Assembly (NCBI GenBank): GCA_017609465.1
Contig: JAFCDX010000006.1
Location: 1-46,688, forward strand
Reading direction: 5' to 3'
Origin: Candidatus Woesearchaeota archaeon
GTDB taxonomy: Archaea > Nanobdellota > Nanobdellia > SCGC-AAA011-G17 > JAFCDX01
DNA: 46,688 nt
The notes under the pieces are model-generated. The model searched no databases and had not been told where the DNA came from. It worked only from the letters and a program-made list of their open reading frames with translations. Positions 33,708 through 44,189 of this stretch are shown here, in pieces. Each line of letters opens with the position of its first letter. Position 1 is the first letter of the stretch. A program made the translations under genes and the position numbers.

Positions 33708-33889
33708 TTTCTATTTATAATAGAAAGATTTTTGGGGTAGATATTGAAATAAAATCTACAAATAAACAACTATAACAATTATTTTATATAAATTAAGTTA
33801 AAATAACTATGTTTGCAATATCTATGTTTTTATTAAAGAATATTTATATATTAATGTTTTCTCTTTAAAATGATAAAGAAGGTGAATTT

Positions 33890-36400
33890 ATGCATAGTAA
33901 CAAATATATAATAACTTTAATTGCATTAATACTAATCAGTTCTGCTTCTTCATTAGAATTAAACGCTGGAGAAAATGCTGTTTCAGTATGCCCTAGAAGC
34001 ACTCAATTATTCATAGATAATATAGTAAATGATGAATCTGTTCAAAAGGAATATACAGTTAATGCTGTTGGAGAGGCTTCTGCTTTTGCAACACCAGCAA
34101 CAAATGGTTTTATCCTTGAGCCTGGAGAGTCAAAAGCAATATATACTTATGTAACCCCTTTTTCTGACACTCTTCCTAAGCAATACAGTCTTGATGTTAA
34201 AATAAGCACAAAGGATTCTTTTGTAATCGCATCACACATAGTAAATGTAAAAGATTGTCATATATTAAATACAGCAATAGGACAGATACAAAAAGAAACT
34301 TGTCCTGGAGAAACAGCCCAATTTGAATTTAATATACAAAACAATGGGGAATATCAGGAAATTTATTCATTGTATGCAGAAGGAGAAATATCTGAAAAAA
34401 TATCATTAAGCGAAGAGGTAATAAAATTAAATCCAGGAGAGTCAAAAACAATAATAGCTTATGCTAAAGCAGATCCTGATGATGAAGGGATTTATGAATT
34501 TTCAGTAACTGCAGATTCGCAGGTAAGTAATGCAATATCAACAACAAAAGCAACTCTAAAAGTAAATCCTTGCTATGAATATGATGTTTTTGCTGAAGAG
34601 GATTTTGTTGAAATTTGCGAACATAGTAGAGAAGTAATACCCATAAGAATTGATAATAAAGGCTCTGTTGTTAATACTTTTAATTTGGGCGTTGAAGGTC
34701 CTTCATGGGCCTCTGTATCAAACAACAAAGTAACTGTAAATCCAGGTTCAAGTGCAGTTAGTGAATTAATATTAACTCCTAATTATGAGGTGGAAGATGG
34801 ATTTAACATAGAAGTTGAAGTAACTCCTGAAAAAGGAGAATTAAAAGCAAGACAAACTTTTAAGGCAATTGTAAGAAAATGCCATTCTGTTCTTGTTGAC
34901 ATACAGGCAGATGAAGACAAGATATGCAATTCAATTTCAAACAATTATAATGTACTTGTAAAAAACACAGGGGAAGTTTCAAAGCAATTTGCATTAGAAG
35001 GCATAGGTCCCTCATGGGTTACAACAGATGCACCCGCACAATTTTCATTAGATGCAGGAGAGGAAAAATCATTCATAATAAATGTAAATCCTAATTTTAA
35101 TACAAACCCTAGTGATTATGATATAACTTTAAGAGCAAAAGCATTGGATGATTCAGGAGTATCATCTGAAGACACTTTCACAATAACAACAGTGTCTAAA
35201 GAAGATTGCTACAAGCCAAAAATAATTTTAGAAAAAGACAGTATAGATGTTTATTATGATGGAAGCGCTAAATTGCCTGTTATTGTTGAAAATACAGGAA
35301 CATATGATGCTATTTATGAATTAGGCATATCCGACACTGCTTCATCATTCGTTGAATTAAATCCTTCTGTAGTTGAAATATCTCCTGGAGATTCAGAAGT
35401 TGTTTATGTTTACATTGCACCAAATGCTCAGATTGATGATGGAAGTTATCTTGCAACAATTTCAGCAAAGTTGCCTGATTCAACAATACTTGCTTCAGAA
35501 GATCTTGATATTGAAATAATAAATGTAAAACCAAAGGATACTATTCCAAGAGAAGACAAGGTTTCTTTCTGGCAAAAAATTACAGGATTTTTTGTAAGTT
35601 TATTTTCTTTTGAACCTACAAATGAAACAGAATCCGTCGAAGAGATTGAAATCATTAACGAAACCCCTGATATTGGTTTAGTTGAAGAAGAACCATTAGA
35701 AGATATAACAACGGTTGTTGAGCCTGTGGAAGAAGATATTACTGAAGAAGTTGTTGAAAAGGAACCAATAATTGAGGAAGAACCTGTAATAGAAGAAACC
35801 ATTAATGAAACAGAAGAAATTGTAGAAGAAGTCACAGAGGATGGTTCTGATGTTGAAGAAGAGATTACTGAAGAAGTTGTTGAAGAGAGTGAACCAGTAC
35901 AAAGCGGAGATGTCAAATGCCAGATAAATGGGGTTGATTCTCTTGATTTAGTAGATTCAATAAGCATAACATTAACAGAAGATGAAGATTATGAAATAAT
36001 AGTAAAAGAGCAAAAGCATAATATAAAAGTCAGTGCAATAGATGAAAATAGTGTATTCTTGATAATAACATCTGAACCACAGCAATTGCTAATAACAGAA
36101 GGAGAAACAAAAAATATTGATCTTGATAATGATGGAGGCTTTGATATGAAGATAACATTGAATGAAGCTAATAGGGACAATGCGAATTTTGTGTTTGAAA
36201 AAGTTGAAGAAGAAAATCCTGTATTCAAAACATTAGATTATTTAAAACAATATGAAAATTACATAATAGCAGGAATAATAGCAGTAATAATATTAATCAT
36301 AATAATAAAGACAAAATTTTACCAGAAGGCAATTGATTTCTTTGAAGAAGAGATAGAAGAAGAAGATATTAAAGACGAAGAAAAGAAAGACAAGGAATAA
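33890..36400 (+). CDS. Surface protein with five NEW3/CARDB-type repeats
   Basis: 836 aa. Signal (IITLIALILISSASS), then about five ~110-residue beta-sandwich repeats, each with the pattern C-P/E...NxG..YxL..G...W.......L.PG-(E/S)-S/A (for example CPGETAQFEFNIQNNGEYQE and NPGESKTIIAYAKA). A long Glu/Thr/Val-rich acidic linker (about 580-680) follows, then the cassette NIDLDNDGGFDMKI shared with the previous gene, and a C-terminal TM with a charged tail. An SD AAGGTGA is 5-10 nt before ATG 33890. Adhesin or S-layer-associated role is inference. Confidence 0.83.
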   Translation: MHSNKYIITLIALILISSASSLELNAGENAVSVCPRSTQLFIDNIVNDESVQKEYTVNAVGEASAFATPATNGFILEPGESKAIYTYVTPFSDTLPKQYSLDVKISTKDSFVIASHIVNVKDCHILNTAIGQIQKETCPGETAQFEFNIQNNGEYQEIYSLYAEGEISEKISLSEEVIKLNPGESKTIIAYAKADPDDEGIYEFSVTADSQVSNAISTTKATLKVNPCYEYDVFAEEDFVEICEHSREVIPIRIDNKGSVVNTFNLGVEGPSWASVSNNKVTVNPGSSAVSELILTPNYEVEDGFNIEVEVTPEKGELKARQTFKAIVRKCHSVLVDIQADEDKICNSISNNYNVLVKNTGEVSKQFALEGIGPSWVTTDAPAQFSLDAGEEKSFIINVNPNFNTNPSDYDITLRAKALDDSGVSSEDTFTITTVSKEDCYKPKIILEKDSIDVYYDGSAKLPVIVENTGTYDAIYELGISDTASSFVELNPSVVEISPGDSEVVYVYIAPNAQIDDGSYLATISAKLPDSTILASEDLDIEIINVKPKDTIPREDKVSFWQKITGFFVSLFSFEPTNETESVEEIEIINETPDIGLVEEEPLEDITTVVEPVEEDITEEVVEKEPIIEEEPVIEETINETEEIVEEVTEDGSDVEEEITEEVVEESEPVQSGDVKCQINGVDSLDLVDSISITLTEDEDYEIIVKEQKHNIKVSAIDENSVFLIITSEPQQLLITEGETKNIDLDNDGGFDMKITLNEANRDNANFVFEKVEEENPVFKTLDYLKQYENYIIAGIIAVIILIIIIKTKFYQKAIDFFEEEIEEEDIKDEEKKDKE

Positions 36401-36430
36401 TTTTATAAATAAATAATATCTTATAATAAC

Positions 36431-39400
36431 ATGAAAAAAGAGGCATTAAAAAGTATAACTTTTATATTTGTTTTTTCAGTAGTTTTATTATCAATTTATA
36501 TTTTGATATATCCAGGCAAGGATGATTTATCTCAAATATCTGGTAAATCTGTAAACTCTAAAGACGGTATTATTGATTCTCCTGATTTGATGTTTGGAGT
36601 TCAGCAAGATTATATTAAGCAAACTTACTTTTTGGACTTGAATGGAGATGGTTATACAACAGAATCAGACTGCGACATGATAATATATAGAACCCCAAAT
36701 CCAGATTATAAGTGTGATTTTACCCCAAATTGTAAAACAGGAGATGCAAACCTAGACGGATCAATCTTTGCAACAGATGCTTCTAAGTGTAGAAGTGTAA
36801 CATCTCATCAAAGTCTAAACTTACCACAAACTCTAAACATAAGCGTTGTTTCAAATACATCAAATATAATAACTTTAAGAGTAATGGGAAAACTTTTAGG
36901 TAATGAGAATCCTATGGCAGGAATCATGGTGGAGCCTGAAACAGGAAATAAAAACAATGTATCTTTTAATGTAGATTATAATTATACAAATGATAGTGGA
37001 ATGGTTTCATTTAAATATGTTATTAATCAATTTAATACTCAGCAAGTTCTTAATTTTACAATATATAATGGTTCTGTGATTGGAAAAACTCTTGATGGTA
37101 TGGGAACAACAAAAGAATATAGTATAGGAAATGCTCTGAATACCACATTTAACTTTAGCAAAAAATCTCCTGTTATAATGGATATAAAAAATGTTACACT
37201 TGAGCCAAATATAACAATAATGTATTACTGGGAAAATTTAACCTTTAATTGCTCTGCAACTTTTTATGATACAGAAACAAAATATAATAATATATCATGG
37301 TATTGGTACCAAGAAGACAGTGTTTTTATAAGCAATTTAACAAATGGAATGAATATGAGCAATCACACAAATGTAATAAATGGAACTTATTGGAGCCCTG
37401 TAAATCTAAGTAATGGCACAGGAACTAAAAACTATAAATTTGGGTATAATTATTCCTGCGGTATTGGTATATGGAATGGATCAAACATGTATTTTGCAAA
37501 TTCTTCTAATGTAAGCATTGATGGTGACTTAAAGATTACAAAACTCAAATATCTAGGAAATCCCAGGGCTTTTTCATTAGATATTGAGGATTATGTATTA
37601 GGAGTTAATTCCAATGACACATGGGGCAATTATCATCAATATAATGATGGTTTAAGAGATCTAATGTATATTTATGACAAGACAAATGAAACCAAGTTCT
37701 CAGTAGGATTAATACCAAGACCTTCAACTTCAGAATGGTTAAATAGCTCTAATTTAAGTAGCACAGATTATAATTTCAGATATGTTACTGCAGATTTAAA
37801 TTATGATAGATATATGTATGTTTATCTTGATGGTGATTCGCACAATACTACTGCAGGAATAGAATATGTAGCAAGTACAAGCAAGCCTAATAACTTAACT
37901 CATACCTATAATATAACAATTGCTTCTTTTAATATATTCTCAAGCATTATGGGAAGAAATGCAACTGCATGGAAATTCCCTGACTTTAATAATGGACCTT
38001 TTGGTGATAAAGTAATAAAGTCAAATGAGATATTTCCATTCAAAATTTTACTTAAGTCTCATCCAGAACCAGAACTGCATACAGTGGAAAAAGATATAAA
38101 TAACACATTAATAGTTCATGAAACTCACAAGGAATCAAGTATTCCCACATCTTTTGGATTGAATTATTTCTTAAACACAAACATATGTCCTAATGGAACA
38201 TATGTTTCATGTATAAACAAAACAGATTATGTAAATGATGTAATAAACTTAATAAATTATGCAGAAGCGCAAGAAAATATATCATATGTTGATTACGGGG
38301 AAATAGGAGAATTAAGCTCTACATATGAAAATACTGTATTGAATATACAAAACAACACTATGTTTGAAATAGTTTCTAATAGCAATTGGACTTATAGAAA
38401 AAGAATGGCTATTAATATAACAGGAATATTTACTGCTTCAAATCAATATTTGAATTTAACAACTCCTTCAGGACTCACAATAGCACAAAATATGACCACT
38501 TATACCGATACTGGTAAAGATAGAGCAGCATTAATAATAATACCAGTAGAGGATGGGAATTATACATTAATTCCAATAGATGTGCAAAGCCCTGATCCTT
38601 ATTTTGAAATAGAAAACTTAACAATATATGCAAATAATACTAAGACTACTTTCAATGGAACTGATGCAAATTCTTCTGCTTATGCAATATTCAAGATAAA
38701 ATGGACAGGGAACTCAAATGTATGGGGAGATTACAATAATACAAATATTGACTTTAATTTAACTCATGGATTTAGATTTAATCATTCCAAAGGAGATGAA
38801 TGGTGGGTTGAGCATGACATGAAAACAGGCAAATTACATATATTGGGTAATTCCAGTTCAGGCACTGAATATATAACAGCACAAATGCCATTTGTATTTT
38901 CAAAAACGGTTAATAAGATAGGTAAAAAAGAATATTATATTAATACCACAGGGATGTTCAAGAATATAAGTTCAAATCATATGAACTTAAGCATCCCCGA
39001 GGATTATCATTCTGATTGGACACTGGAAGTAACTTATGCTAATGGAACCAAAGTATCAAAAAGTTTCTATGAATCATCCTCTATTATGTTTGATGTTCCT
39101 AAAATAGAGGAAAGAAGCTCTTTGAAAATAGAGTATTATGATGGAGTAAATCCTTCTATAACTGAGTTAACACCTTCTTCTGGAAATGTTAATTTGAATG
39201 AGGATGTAATTATATCCTGCTCATGCTCTGATAATTTTAATCTATCTACAATTGAAGTTAAAGTTGATGGTAACATTGTATGCTCTGCAAGCGATAATAA
39301 ACAGGGGCTTTCATGCAGTTCAGATTATAATTTTGGAACTCTTACCTCTAATAACACATTTAATATTCTTGGAGATCACACAATAGAATGCACTGCAACA

Positions 39401-39799
39401 GATACAAACGATAATATAGCCACACAATCAACAACAATAACTGTTAGAGCAACAAGCGGTTCTTCAGGAAGTGGTGGTGCTGGAGATGGAACTAGTGACA
39501 GTGGAGAACCTGTTATTGAAGAAGAATCAGAAGAAATAATACAGCCAGGAGAAAGTGAAGAAGGATCATTAACTGCAAGAGTGTTAGGAGAAGACATAGA
39601 AGCTGTATTGGAAGTTGGATTGGTTGATATAGGGTATTACAGAAAGATACCAAAAATGTCTGTTAAATTAAAAGAAAAAATAGAGGATAAATTGGATGCA
39701 GAAAAATTACAGTTTATTCCTTGGAGATTAATTGTTCTAATATTAATATTAATTACTTTAATAGTAGGGATATATTATTATAAAAAGGAAAAATTTTAG
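36431..39799 (+). CDS. Giant surface protein with dockerin-like EF-hand pair
   Basis: 1122 aa. N-terminal TM/signal (IFVFSVVLLSIYILIY), then ISGKSVNSKDG, a dockerin-like pair of loops (DLNGDGYTTESDC and DANLDGSIFATDASKC, about 74-120), multiple beta domains with dense N-glycosylation sequons, a Cys-rich Ig-like domain (about 900-1010) similar to that at the end of the 924-aa protein, a Gly/Ser linker (GSSGSGGAGDGTSDSG) and a C-terminal TM followed by KKEKF. It ends 4 bp inside the convergent AbiEii-like gene. Confidence 0.85.
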   Translation: MKKEALKSITFIFVFSVVLLSIYILIYPGKDDLSQISGKSVNSKDGIIDSPDLMFGVQQDYIKQTYFLDLNGDGYTTESDCDMIIYRTPNPDYKCDFTPNCKTGDANLDGSIFATDASKCRSVTSHQSLNLPQTLNISVVSNTSNIITLRVMGKLLGNENPMAGIMVEPETGNKNNVSFNVDYNYTNDSGMVSFKYVINQFNTQQVLNFTIYNGSVIGKTLDGMGTTKEYSIGNALNTTFNFSKKSPVIMDIKNVTLEPNITIMYYWENLTFNCSATFYDTETKYNNISWYWYQEDSVFISNLTNGMNMSNHTNVINGTYWSPVNLSNGTGTKNYKFGYNYSCGIGIWNGSNMYFANSSNVSIDGDLKITKLKYLGNPRAFSLDIEDYVLGVNSNDTWGNYHQYNDGLRDLMYIYDKTNETKFSVGLIPRPSTSEWLNSSNLSSTDYNFRYVTADLNYDRYMYVYLDGDSHNTTAGIEYVASTSKPNNLTHTYNITIASFNIFSSIMGRNATAWKFPDFNNGPFGDKVIKSNEIFPFKILLKSHPEPELHTVEKDINNTLIVHETHKESSIPTSFGLNYFLNTNICPNGTYVSCINKTDYVNDVINLINYAEAQENISYVDYGEIGELSSTYENTVLNIQNNTMFEIVSNSNWTYRKRMAINITGIFTASNQYLNLTTPSGLTIAQNMTTYTDTGKDRAALIIIPVEDGNYTLIPIDVQSPDPYFEIENLTIYANNTKTTFNGTDANSSAYAIFKIKWTGNSNVWGDYNNTNIDFNLTHGFRFNHSKGDEWWVEHDMKTGKLHILGNSSSGTEYITAQMPFVFSKTVNKIGKKEYYINTTGMFKNISSNHMNLSIPEDYHSDWTLEVTYANGTKVSKSFYESSSIMFDVPKIEERSSLKIEYYDGVNPSITELTPSSGNVNLNEDVIISCSCSDNFNLSTIEVKVDGNIVCSASDNKQGLSCSSDYNFGTLTSNNTFNILGDHTIECTATDTNDNIATQSTTITVRATSGSSGSGGAGDGTSDSGEPVIEEESEEIIQPGESEEGSLTARVLGEDIEAVLEVGLVDIGYYRKIPKMSVKLKEKIEDKLDAEKLQFIPWRLIVLILILITLIVGIYYYKKEKF

Positions 39800-40419
39800 T
39801 TTAATTTTTTTATTTTTTTAAGCAACTCTTCTTTTTTTAGCTTAAACTGCCTTGGATTCAAATCAAGATATTTTATATCATCAAAATTTTTAATTATTTT
39901 TACTAATCTGTCCAAGAAATTTTCCAATTTATACTTCTTAAGCAAGGAAAAATATTTTTCAATGTTAATATCGCTATAAATCAATAGAGTCATTATATCT
40001 ATTTGATCTTTTTTTCCTTTTGTTGATTCACCTCTATCAAGTTCAGCACCCTGCTTTAATACCAAGAGAACTTCAGGAATAACAATATCTATATTTTCAA
40101 TTTTTGCTGAATAATTTTTAATATCTTCTACAGGAATGCTTAATCTTGAAAAATAAGGAACATATATATCTAAATCAATTTCATCAAATTCTATCTCATA
40201 TTTCTTAAGACTATCATTTTTCTTTAAATTATAATTCTCTTTAAGAAATTTTAAATCTTTCATGCTTTTTAATGCAATGTCAATATCTTTTGATTTGTGG
40301 AGTCCCGTCCATAAATATGCGGCCCATCCCCCAATTAGTATAAAATTAAAGTGTTTTTTTGTCAATTCCTTCAATATATTATAACTTTTCTCTGTTAGCA
40401 GACTATTCCAAAATTCCAT
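39796..40419 (-). CDS. AbiEii-like nucleotidyltransferase (toxin of type IV pair)
   Basis: 207 aa. FILIGGWAAYLWTGLHKSKD-IDIAL gives the GG/W and DxD-type core of the AbiEii/MNT fold, with a following helical C-terminal half. The start overlaps the AbiEi-like gene by 17 bp, so the two form an operon. In AbiE systems the toxin is a GTP-binding transferase neutralised by the partner. The order and fold fit, but strict family assignment needs a profile search. Confidence 0.72.
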   Translation of the reverse strand: MEFWNSLLTEKSYNILKELTKKHFNFILIGGWAAYLWTGLHKSKDIDIALKSMKDLKFLKENYNLKKNDSLKKYEIEFDEIDLDIYVPYFSRLSIPVEDIKNYSAKIENIDIVIPEVLLVLKQGAELDRGESTKGKKDQIDIMTLLIYSDINIEKYFSLLKKYKLENFLDRLVKIIKNFDDIKYLDLNPRQFKLKKEELLKKIKKLN

Positions 40420-40987
40420 TTATTTTTTCCTCCAATGCTTTTAAAAAATCTTTTGCATACCATTCCTTTAAATTCCATAAGTCAACGAAGGTATGCGCGA
40501 TTGTAGTTGTTTTTTCTTTCATAAAATCATCTTTTTTTAATATGAATAAATTAGGGGTTTTATTATTTTCAGGAAATCTCTTTTTTATTTCTTCAACATC
40601 ATTGGAATAAATATAAACCTCTGAGTAATCCGCAGGAACATCCTTAAACTTGTATTTGTATGCTGAATAAGCTCCAAAAACACTGTCAGATGTAACTTCT
40701 GCTTCTATGTTTTTTACTGGTTTGTCAATCCTTGTTTTAAATATTATATCTTTTTCTATGTTCCTTATTGAAGCCCAGTAATATAATATTTTTTTTATAT
40801 CAATGATTTCTAAAGATCTTAATTTTACATTTACTGCATTCATCTTAATCAAAGGTTTTATAGCGTTATTTACAGTGCTCAAAGATATTTTAAGATATTT
40901 AGAGAGCGATAGCTGAGTAAGATTCTTGTTTCCTTTTTCAATTGCTGAAAAAAGCAATTCTCTGTATACATATTCTGATTTTTTCAT
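40403..40987 (-). CDS. AbiEi-like wHTH antitoxin
   Basis: 194 aa. The N-terminal wHTH (LTQLSLSKYLKISLSTVNNA, about 22-45) is followed by an alpha/beta C-terminal domain (VFGAYSAYKYKFKDVPADY, then VYIYSNDVEEIKKRF), the layout of AbiEi-type antitoxins that repress their operon. Putative operator repeats lie just upstream. Confidence 0.68.
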   Translation of the reverse strand: MKKSEYVYRELLFSAIEKGNKNLTQLSLSKYLKISLSTVNNAIKPLIKMNAVNVKLRSLEIIDIKKILYYWASIRNIEKDIIFKTRIDKPVKNIEAEVTSDSVFGAYSAYKYKFKDVPADYSEVYIYSNDVEEIKKRFPENNKTPNLFILKKDDFMKEKTTTIAHTFVDLWNLKEWYAKDFLKALEEKINGILE

Positions 40988-40988
40988 A

Positions 40989-41037
40989 TTTCTATTTATT
41001 ATTCATAAATTTATAAATGTTTCTATTTTTATAGAAA
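40989..41037 (-). promoter_or_regulatory. Candidate operator of the AbiE-like operon
   Basis: TTTCTAT occurs at 40989-40995 and 41020-41026, with the inverted form ATAGAAA at 41031-41037. The latter two make a perfect 7-bp inverted repeat with a 4-nt spacer. TATA-like sequences lie in the same segment, so a repressor bound here would block transcription. Confidence 0.55.
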
Positions 41038-41062
41038 TATATTTAAATCTTATATTTAAAAA

Positions 41063-43822
41063 TCAAAACTTCAAACTAACTACTTTTGATATTCCATCCT
41101 GCATTGCAACCCCATAAACTTGATCTGCTTCTGTTATAACATTATCATTGTGAGATATTATTATGTATTGGGCGTTATTTGAATATTTCTTTATTAATTG
41201 TGACAATAATTCTGAGTTTGCCTTGTCAAGGGCAGCATCAACTTCATCGAAGAAATAAAATGGTGCTGGATTATATTCATGAATAGAAAATATGAAAGCA
41301 AGGGCAGTTAATGTTTTTTCTCCTCCAGAGAGAGATTTAATATCCAGAAACTTATTGCCTACTATCTTAACTTTTATCTCAACACCTGAATTAAAAACAT
41401 CTTCCTCATCTTCAATCTCAATATGTGCAGACCCTTTTGTGCTTAATTGAGAGAATATTCTCTTAAAATTATCATTTATTTTCTTAAAAGTTTTCATGAA
41501 TATGTCTTTTTTCTGTTTTTCTATTTCATTTATTGCATTAAGAACATCCTCTTTCTCATTTTTCAATTTGTCTGTTTTTTCAACAAGTTCATTGAATTCT
41601 TTTTCAAGACCTTCATAAATCTCAAGAGCCCTTAAATTAACATTTCCTATTCTCATTATTTCTCTTTCATTTTCCCTTATCTTCAATGCAAGCTCATCAA
41701 ATGAAATATTATTTTTTATCTTAGCGTCCTTGAATTCCTCAAATTCCTTGTCAAGACCTTCCAATTCACCAATCAATTTTGCCTTGTTTATGTTATGCTC
41801 ATTAATAACATTTTCAATTTGTTTTGATTTCTCCTCTTCCTTAATTATCTTTGTTTCTATTTCCTGTATCTTTACTGAAAAAGAATCTCTTTTCTTTGCC
41901 ATGTTCTTGAAGCTACTATGGGTTTTTTGCTCTTCCTTTTCATAGTCTTTCAATGAATTCTTACTTTTTGTTATCTCTAAATTTAAATTCTTTAATTCTT
42001 CCTCAAATTCTTTTTTCTCTTTTTCATATTCCTTAAGAATTTTCTCGCTTCTGCTTGTTTCTGGGATGTACATATTTTCCAATTGCAAAATTATATTATT
42101 TACTTCAGAGCGCATCATCATTATTGTTCTCTCTTTCTCCATTTTTTCTTTTTCAAGAGATTCAAATGATTTTCCAGTTGATTTTAATGACAATTTTGAT
42201 TTTCCCAGATTTCCTTTTCTAACATAACCTCCAATCATTGCTCCGCTTGTTTCCATCAAGTCTCCTTCAAGAGTTACCATTCTTGCTCTTCCTATTCCTA
42301 TTTTTCTTGCCTCTTCTATATTGTTTACTATAAGGGTTAAAGAAAATATATACTCAAATATGTTCTTGAATTTTGAATCAAATTTTATTAAATCTATGGC
42401 GAGACCTTCTGTTTTTTTTGATAATTCTTTTATATCGTTGGAAGGATTCCTGGGTTTTATCTTGTTCAATGGTAAAAAAGTTGCAATTCCCAGTTTTTTG
42501 TTTTTTAATATCTTTATGTACTTTTGTGCTATAAAATCATCCTCAACAACTATGCTCTTTAATCTTGCTCCTGCAGCAGTCTCAATTGCCAATGCATATT
42601 TATTATCAACATCTATCAAATCCCCGACGGTTCCATAAACATTATCATCAGAGGCCTTTATTACTTCCTCAACAGCAGGATTGGGCCTTATGCTTGGGAT
42701 TGTTCTTAATGATTTCAATTGTTTATTCAATTCTTCCAAATCCTTTTCCAAACCATTTATTTTATCTTCATAGGATTTTTTCTCTTCCCTAAGAGATTTT
42801 ATTTTTTTTGAAGTTGAACTTGAATCTGATTTTATCTGCTTGCTTCTCTCTGTTATTTTTTCAATCTCGTTTTTGCAGACATTTATTCTTTCCTCCTTTC
42901 TTATTATTTCTTCTTTAAGATTTTCAATATTTTTTCTTAATTCAAGACTTTCTCTTTCGCCTTTGTCCTCAAGATTCTTGTTTAATTCAGAAATATTATT
43001 CCTTATTCTTGAAATATCTTCCCTATATTTTTTTATGTTGTTATTTATCTTGTTTAATTTTTCCTTTTGTTCATTTATCTTTTTGTCTATACCTTCTTTT
43101 TTCTTTTGTCTGTTTTGAATCTGCATATGAATCAATGTTGCCCTATTATCTTTCAAATCCTTTTCAAGCTTTTTGTATTTTATTGCCTGATCTTTTTCTT
43201 TTTGAAGTTCTCTTAGATTTGCCTTTCTCTCAGTTAATATTATTTCAGCTTCCTTTAATTTTGATTCTACTTTATCAAGTTCTCTCAGGGATTTTTGTTT
43301 TTTGTCTTCATAAATTGATATTCCTGAAGCATCTTCAATGATTCCTCTTCTCTCTTCAGACCTCATCTCTGTGAATTTTACTATGTCTCCCTGGAGCATT
43401 ATATTATATCCGTCAGGGTCCAAACGTGCAGTCCCCAATAGTTCAAGCATTTGTTGCCTTGTAGAAACATTATCGTTTATCTTGTAAATACTCTGTCCGT
43501 TTTGTCTTACTATTCTTGATATTTTCAAATATTCCTCTTCAACAGGAAATTCCTTTTTCTTATTATCAAAGAATATATCAACCTGAGCTTCCTTTGCAGG
43601 AGAGTTGTTTTTTCCACCATTATAAATCAAATTAGCTGATTTCTCAGCCCTCATTCCCTTTGCAGAGCTTTTTCCCAACACAAAACAAAGAGCATCACAA
43701 ATATTACTCTTTCCAGATCCATTGGATCCTATTACTGTTGAGAATCCATTCGGAAATACAAATTCTGTATGTTTTGCAAAGGATTTAAAGCCCTTCAACC
43801 TCATTTTTTGGATAATGGTCAT
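41063..43822 (-). CDS. smc: Compact SMC chromosome-condensation ATPase
   Basis: 919 aa. Walker A GSNGSGKSN (about 33-41), N-terminal coil, hinge (about 395-545, with IETAAGARLKSIVVEDD and SGAMIGGYVRKGN), C-terminal coil, signature LSGGEKTLTALAF and Walker B FYFFDEVDAALDKAN. It is the chromosome-organising SMC but about 250 aa shorter than the usual ~1170, with the loss in both coiled-coil arms. Heads and hinge are complete. scpA/scpB are not in the window. Confidence 0.95.
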   Translation of the reverse strand: MTIIQKMRLKGFKSFAKHTEFVFPNGFSTVIGSNGSGKSNICDALCFVLGKSSAKGMRAEKSANLIYNGGKNNSPAKEAQVDIFFDNKKKEFPVEEEYLKISRIVRQNGQSIYKINDNVSTRQQMLELLGTARLDPDGYNIMLQGDIVKFTEMRSEERRGIIEDASGISIYEDKKQKSLRELDKVESKLKEAEIILTERKANLRELQKEKDQAIKYKKLEKDLKDNRATLIHMQIQNRQKKKEGIDKKINEQKEKLNKINNNIKKYREDISRIRNNISELNKNLEDKGERESLELRKNIENLKEEIIRKEERINVCKNEIEKITERSKQIKSDSSSTSKKIKSLREEKKSYEDKINGLEKDLEELNKQLKSLRTIPSIRPNPAVEEVIKASDDNVYGTVGDLIDVDNKYALAIETAAGARLKSIVVEDDFIAQKYIKILKNKKLGIATFLPLNKIKPRNPSNDIKELSKKTEGLAIDLIKFDSKFKNIFEYIFSLTLIVNNIEEARKIGIGRARMVTLEGDLMETSGAMIGGYVRKGNLGKSKLSLKSTGKSFESLEKEKMEKERTIMMMRSEVNNIILQLENMYIPETSRSEKILKEYEKEKKEFEEELKNLNLEITKSKNSLKDYEKEEQKTHSSFKNMAKKRDSFSVKIQEIETKIIKEEEKSKQIENVINEHNINKAKLIGELEGLDKEFEEFKDAKIKNNISFDELALKIRENEREIMRIGNVNLRALEIYEGLEKEFNELVEKTDKLKNEKEDVLNAINEIEKQKKDIFMKTFKKINDNFKRIFSQLSTKGSAHIEIEDEEDVFNSGVEIKVKIVGNKFLDIKSLSGGEKTLTALAFIFSIHEYNPAPFYFFDEVDAALDKANSELLSQLIKKYSNNAQYIIISHNDNVITEADQVYGVAMQDGISKVVSLKF

Positions 43823-43877
43823 TATTAAAAATAGAGATGATTGTTTTAAATAGTTTACTGTGAGAGAAAATAAATAA

Positions 43878-44189
43878 TTAAGATAGACCCTTTAATTTAT
43901 TAACTAACTCATCAAATACTTTCTTTTTCTTTTCCTTGGATAAAGAAAATAGTAACTTTTCCACCATTTCCTCAGATATTGTAAAGATATAGTTTAATTT
44001 TATAATGCTGTCCTTTACTGCACCTTCTCTTTTAGATAAAGATATTCCCTTCATTTCAGTATTGCTAGTTATCCCAGCAACAATAAGATTATCAAAATCT
44101 TTGAATAAAATCAATGCTGGTCTTCTTTTAACCTCAAATGTATCTGTATATTGTATTTTAGTTAGAATAATATCTCCTGATTTATACAT
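43878..44189 (-). CDS. MazF/PemK-type toxin
   Basis: About 103 aa from ATG 44189 (MYKSGDIILTKI); an in-frame ATG at 44204 lies inside the antitoxin gene. Signature GDIILTKIQYTD, RRPALILFKDFDNLIVAGIT, then beta-sheet and a C-terminal helix. MazF-type proteins are endoribonucleases or gyrase-type inhibitors. It overlaps the antitoxin gene by 8 bp. Confidence 0.8.
   Translation of the reverse strand: MYKSGDIILTKIQYTDTFEVKRRPALILFKDFDNLIVAGITSNTEMKGISLSKREGAVKDSIIKLNYIFTISEEMVEKLLFSLSKEKKKKVFDELVNKLKGLS

Noticed and set aside
42840-43341. Long plus-strand frames within smc
   Set aside because: Low-complexity antisense of the coiled-coil region with no start signals.
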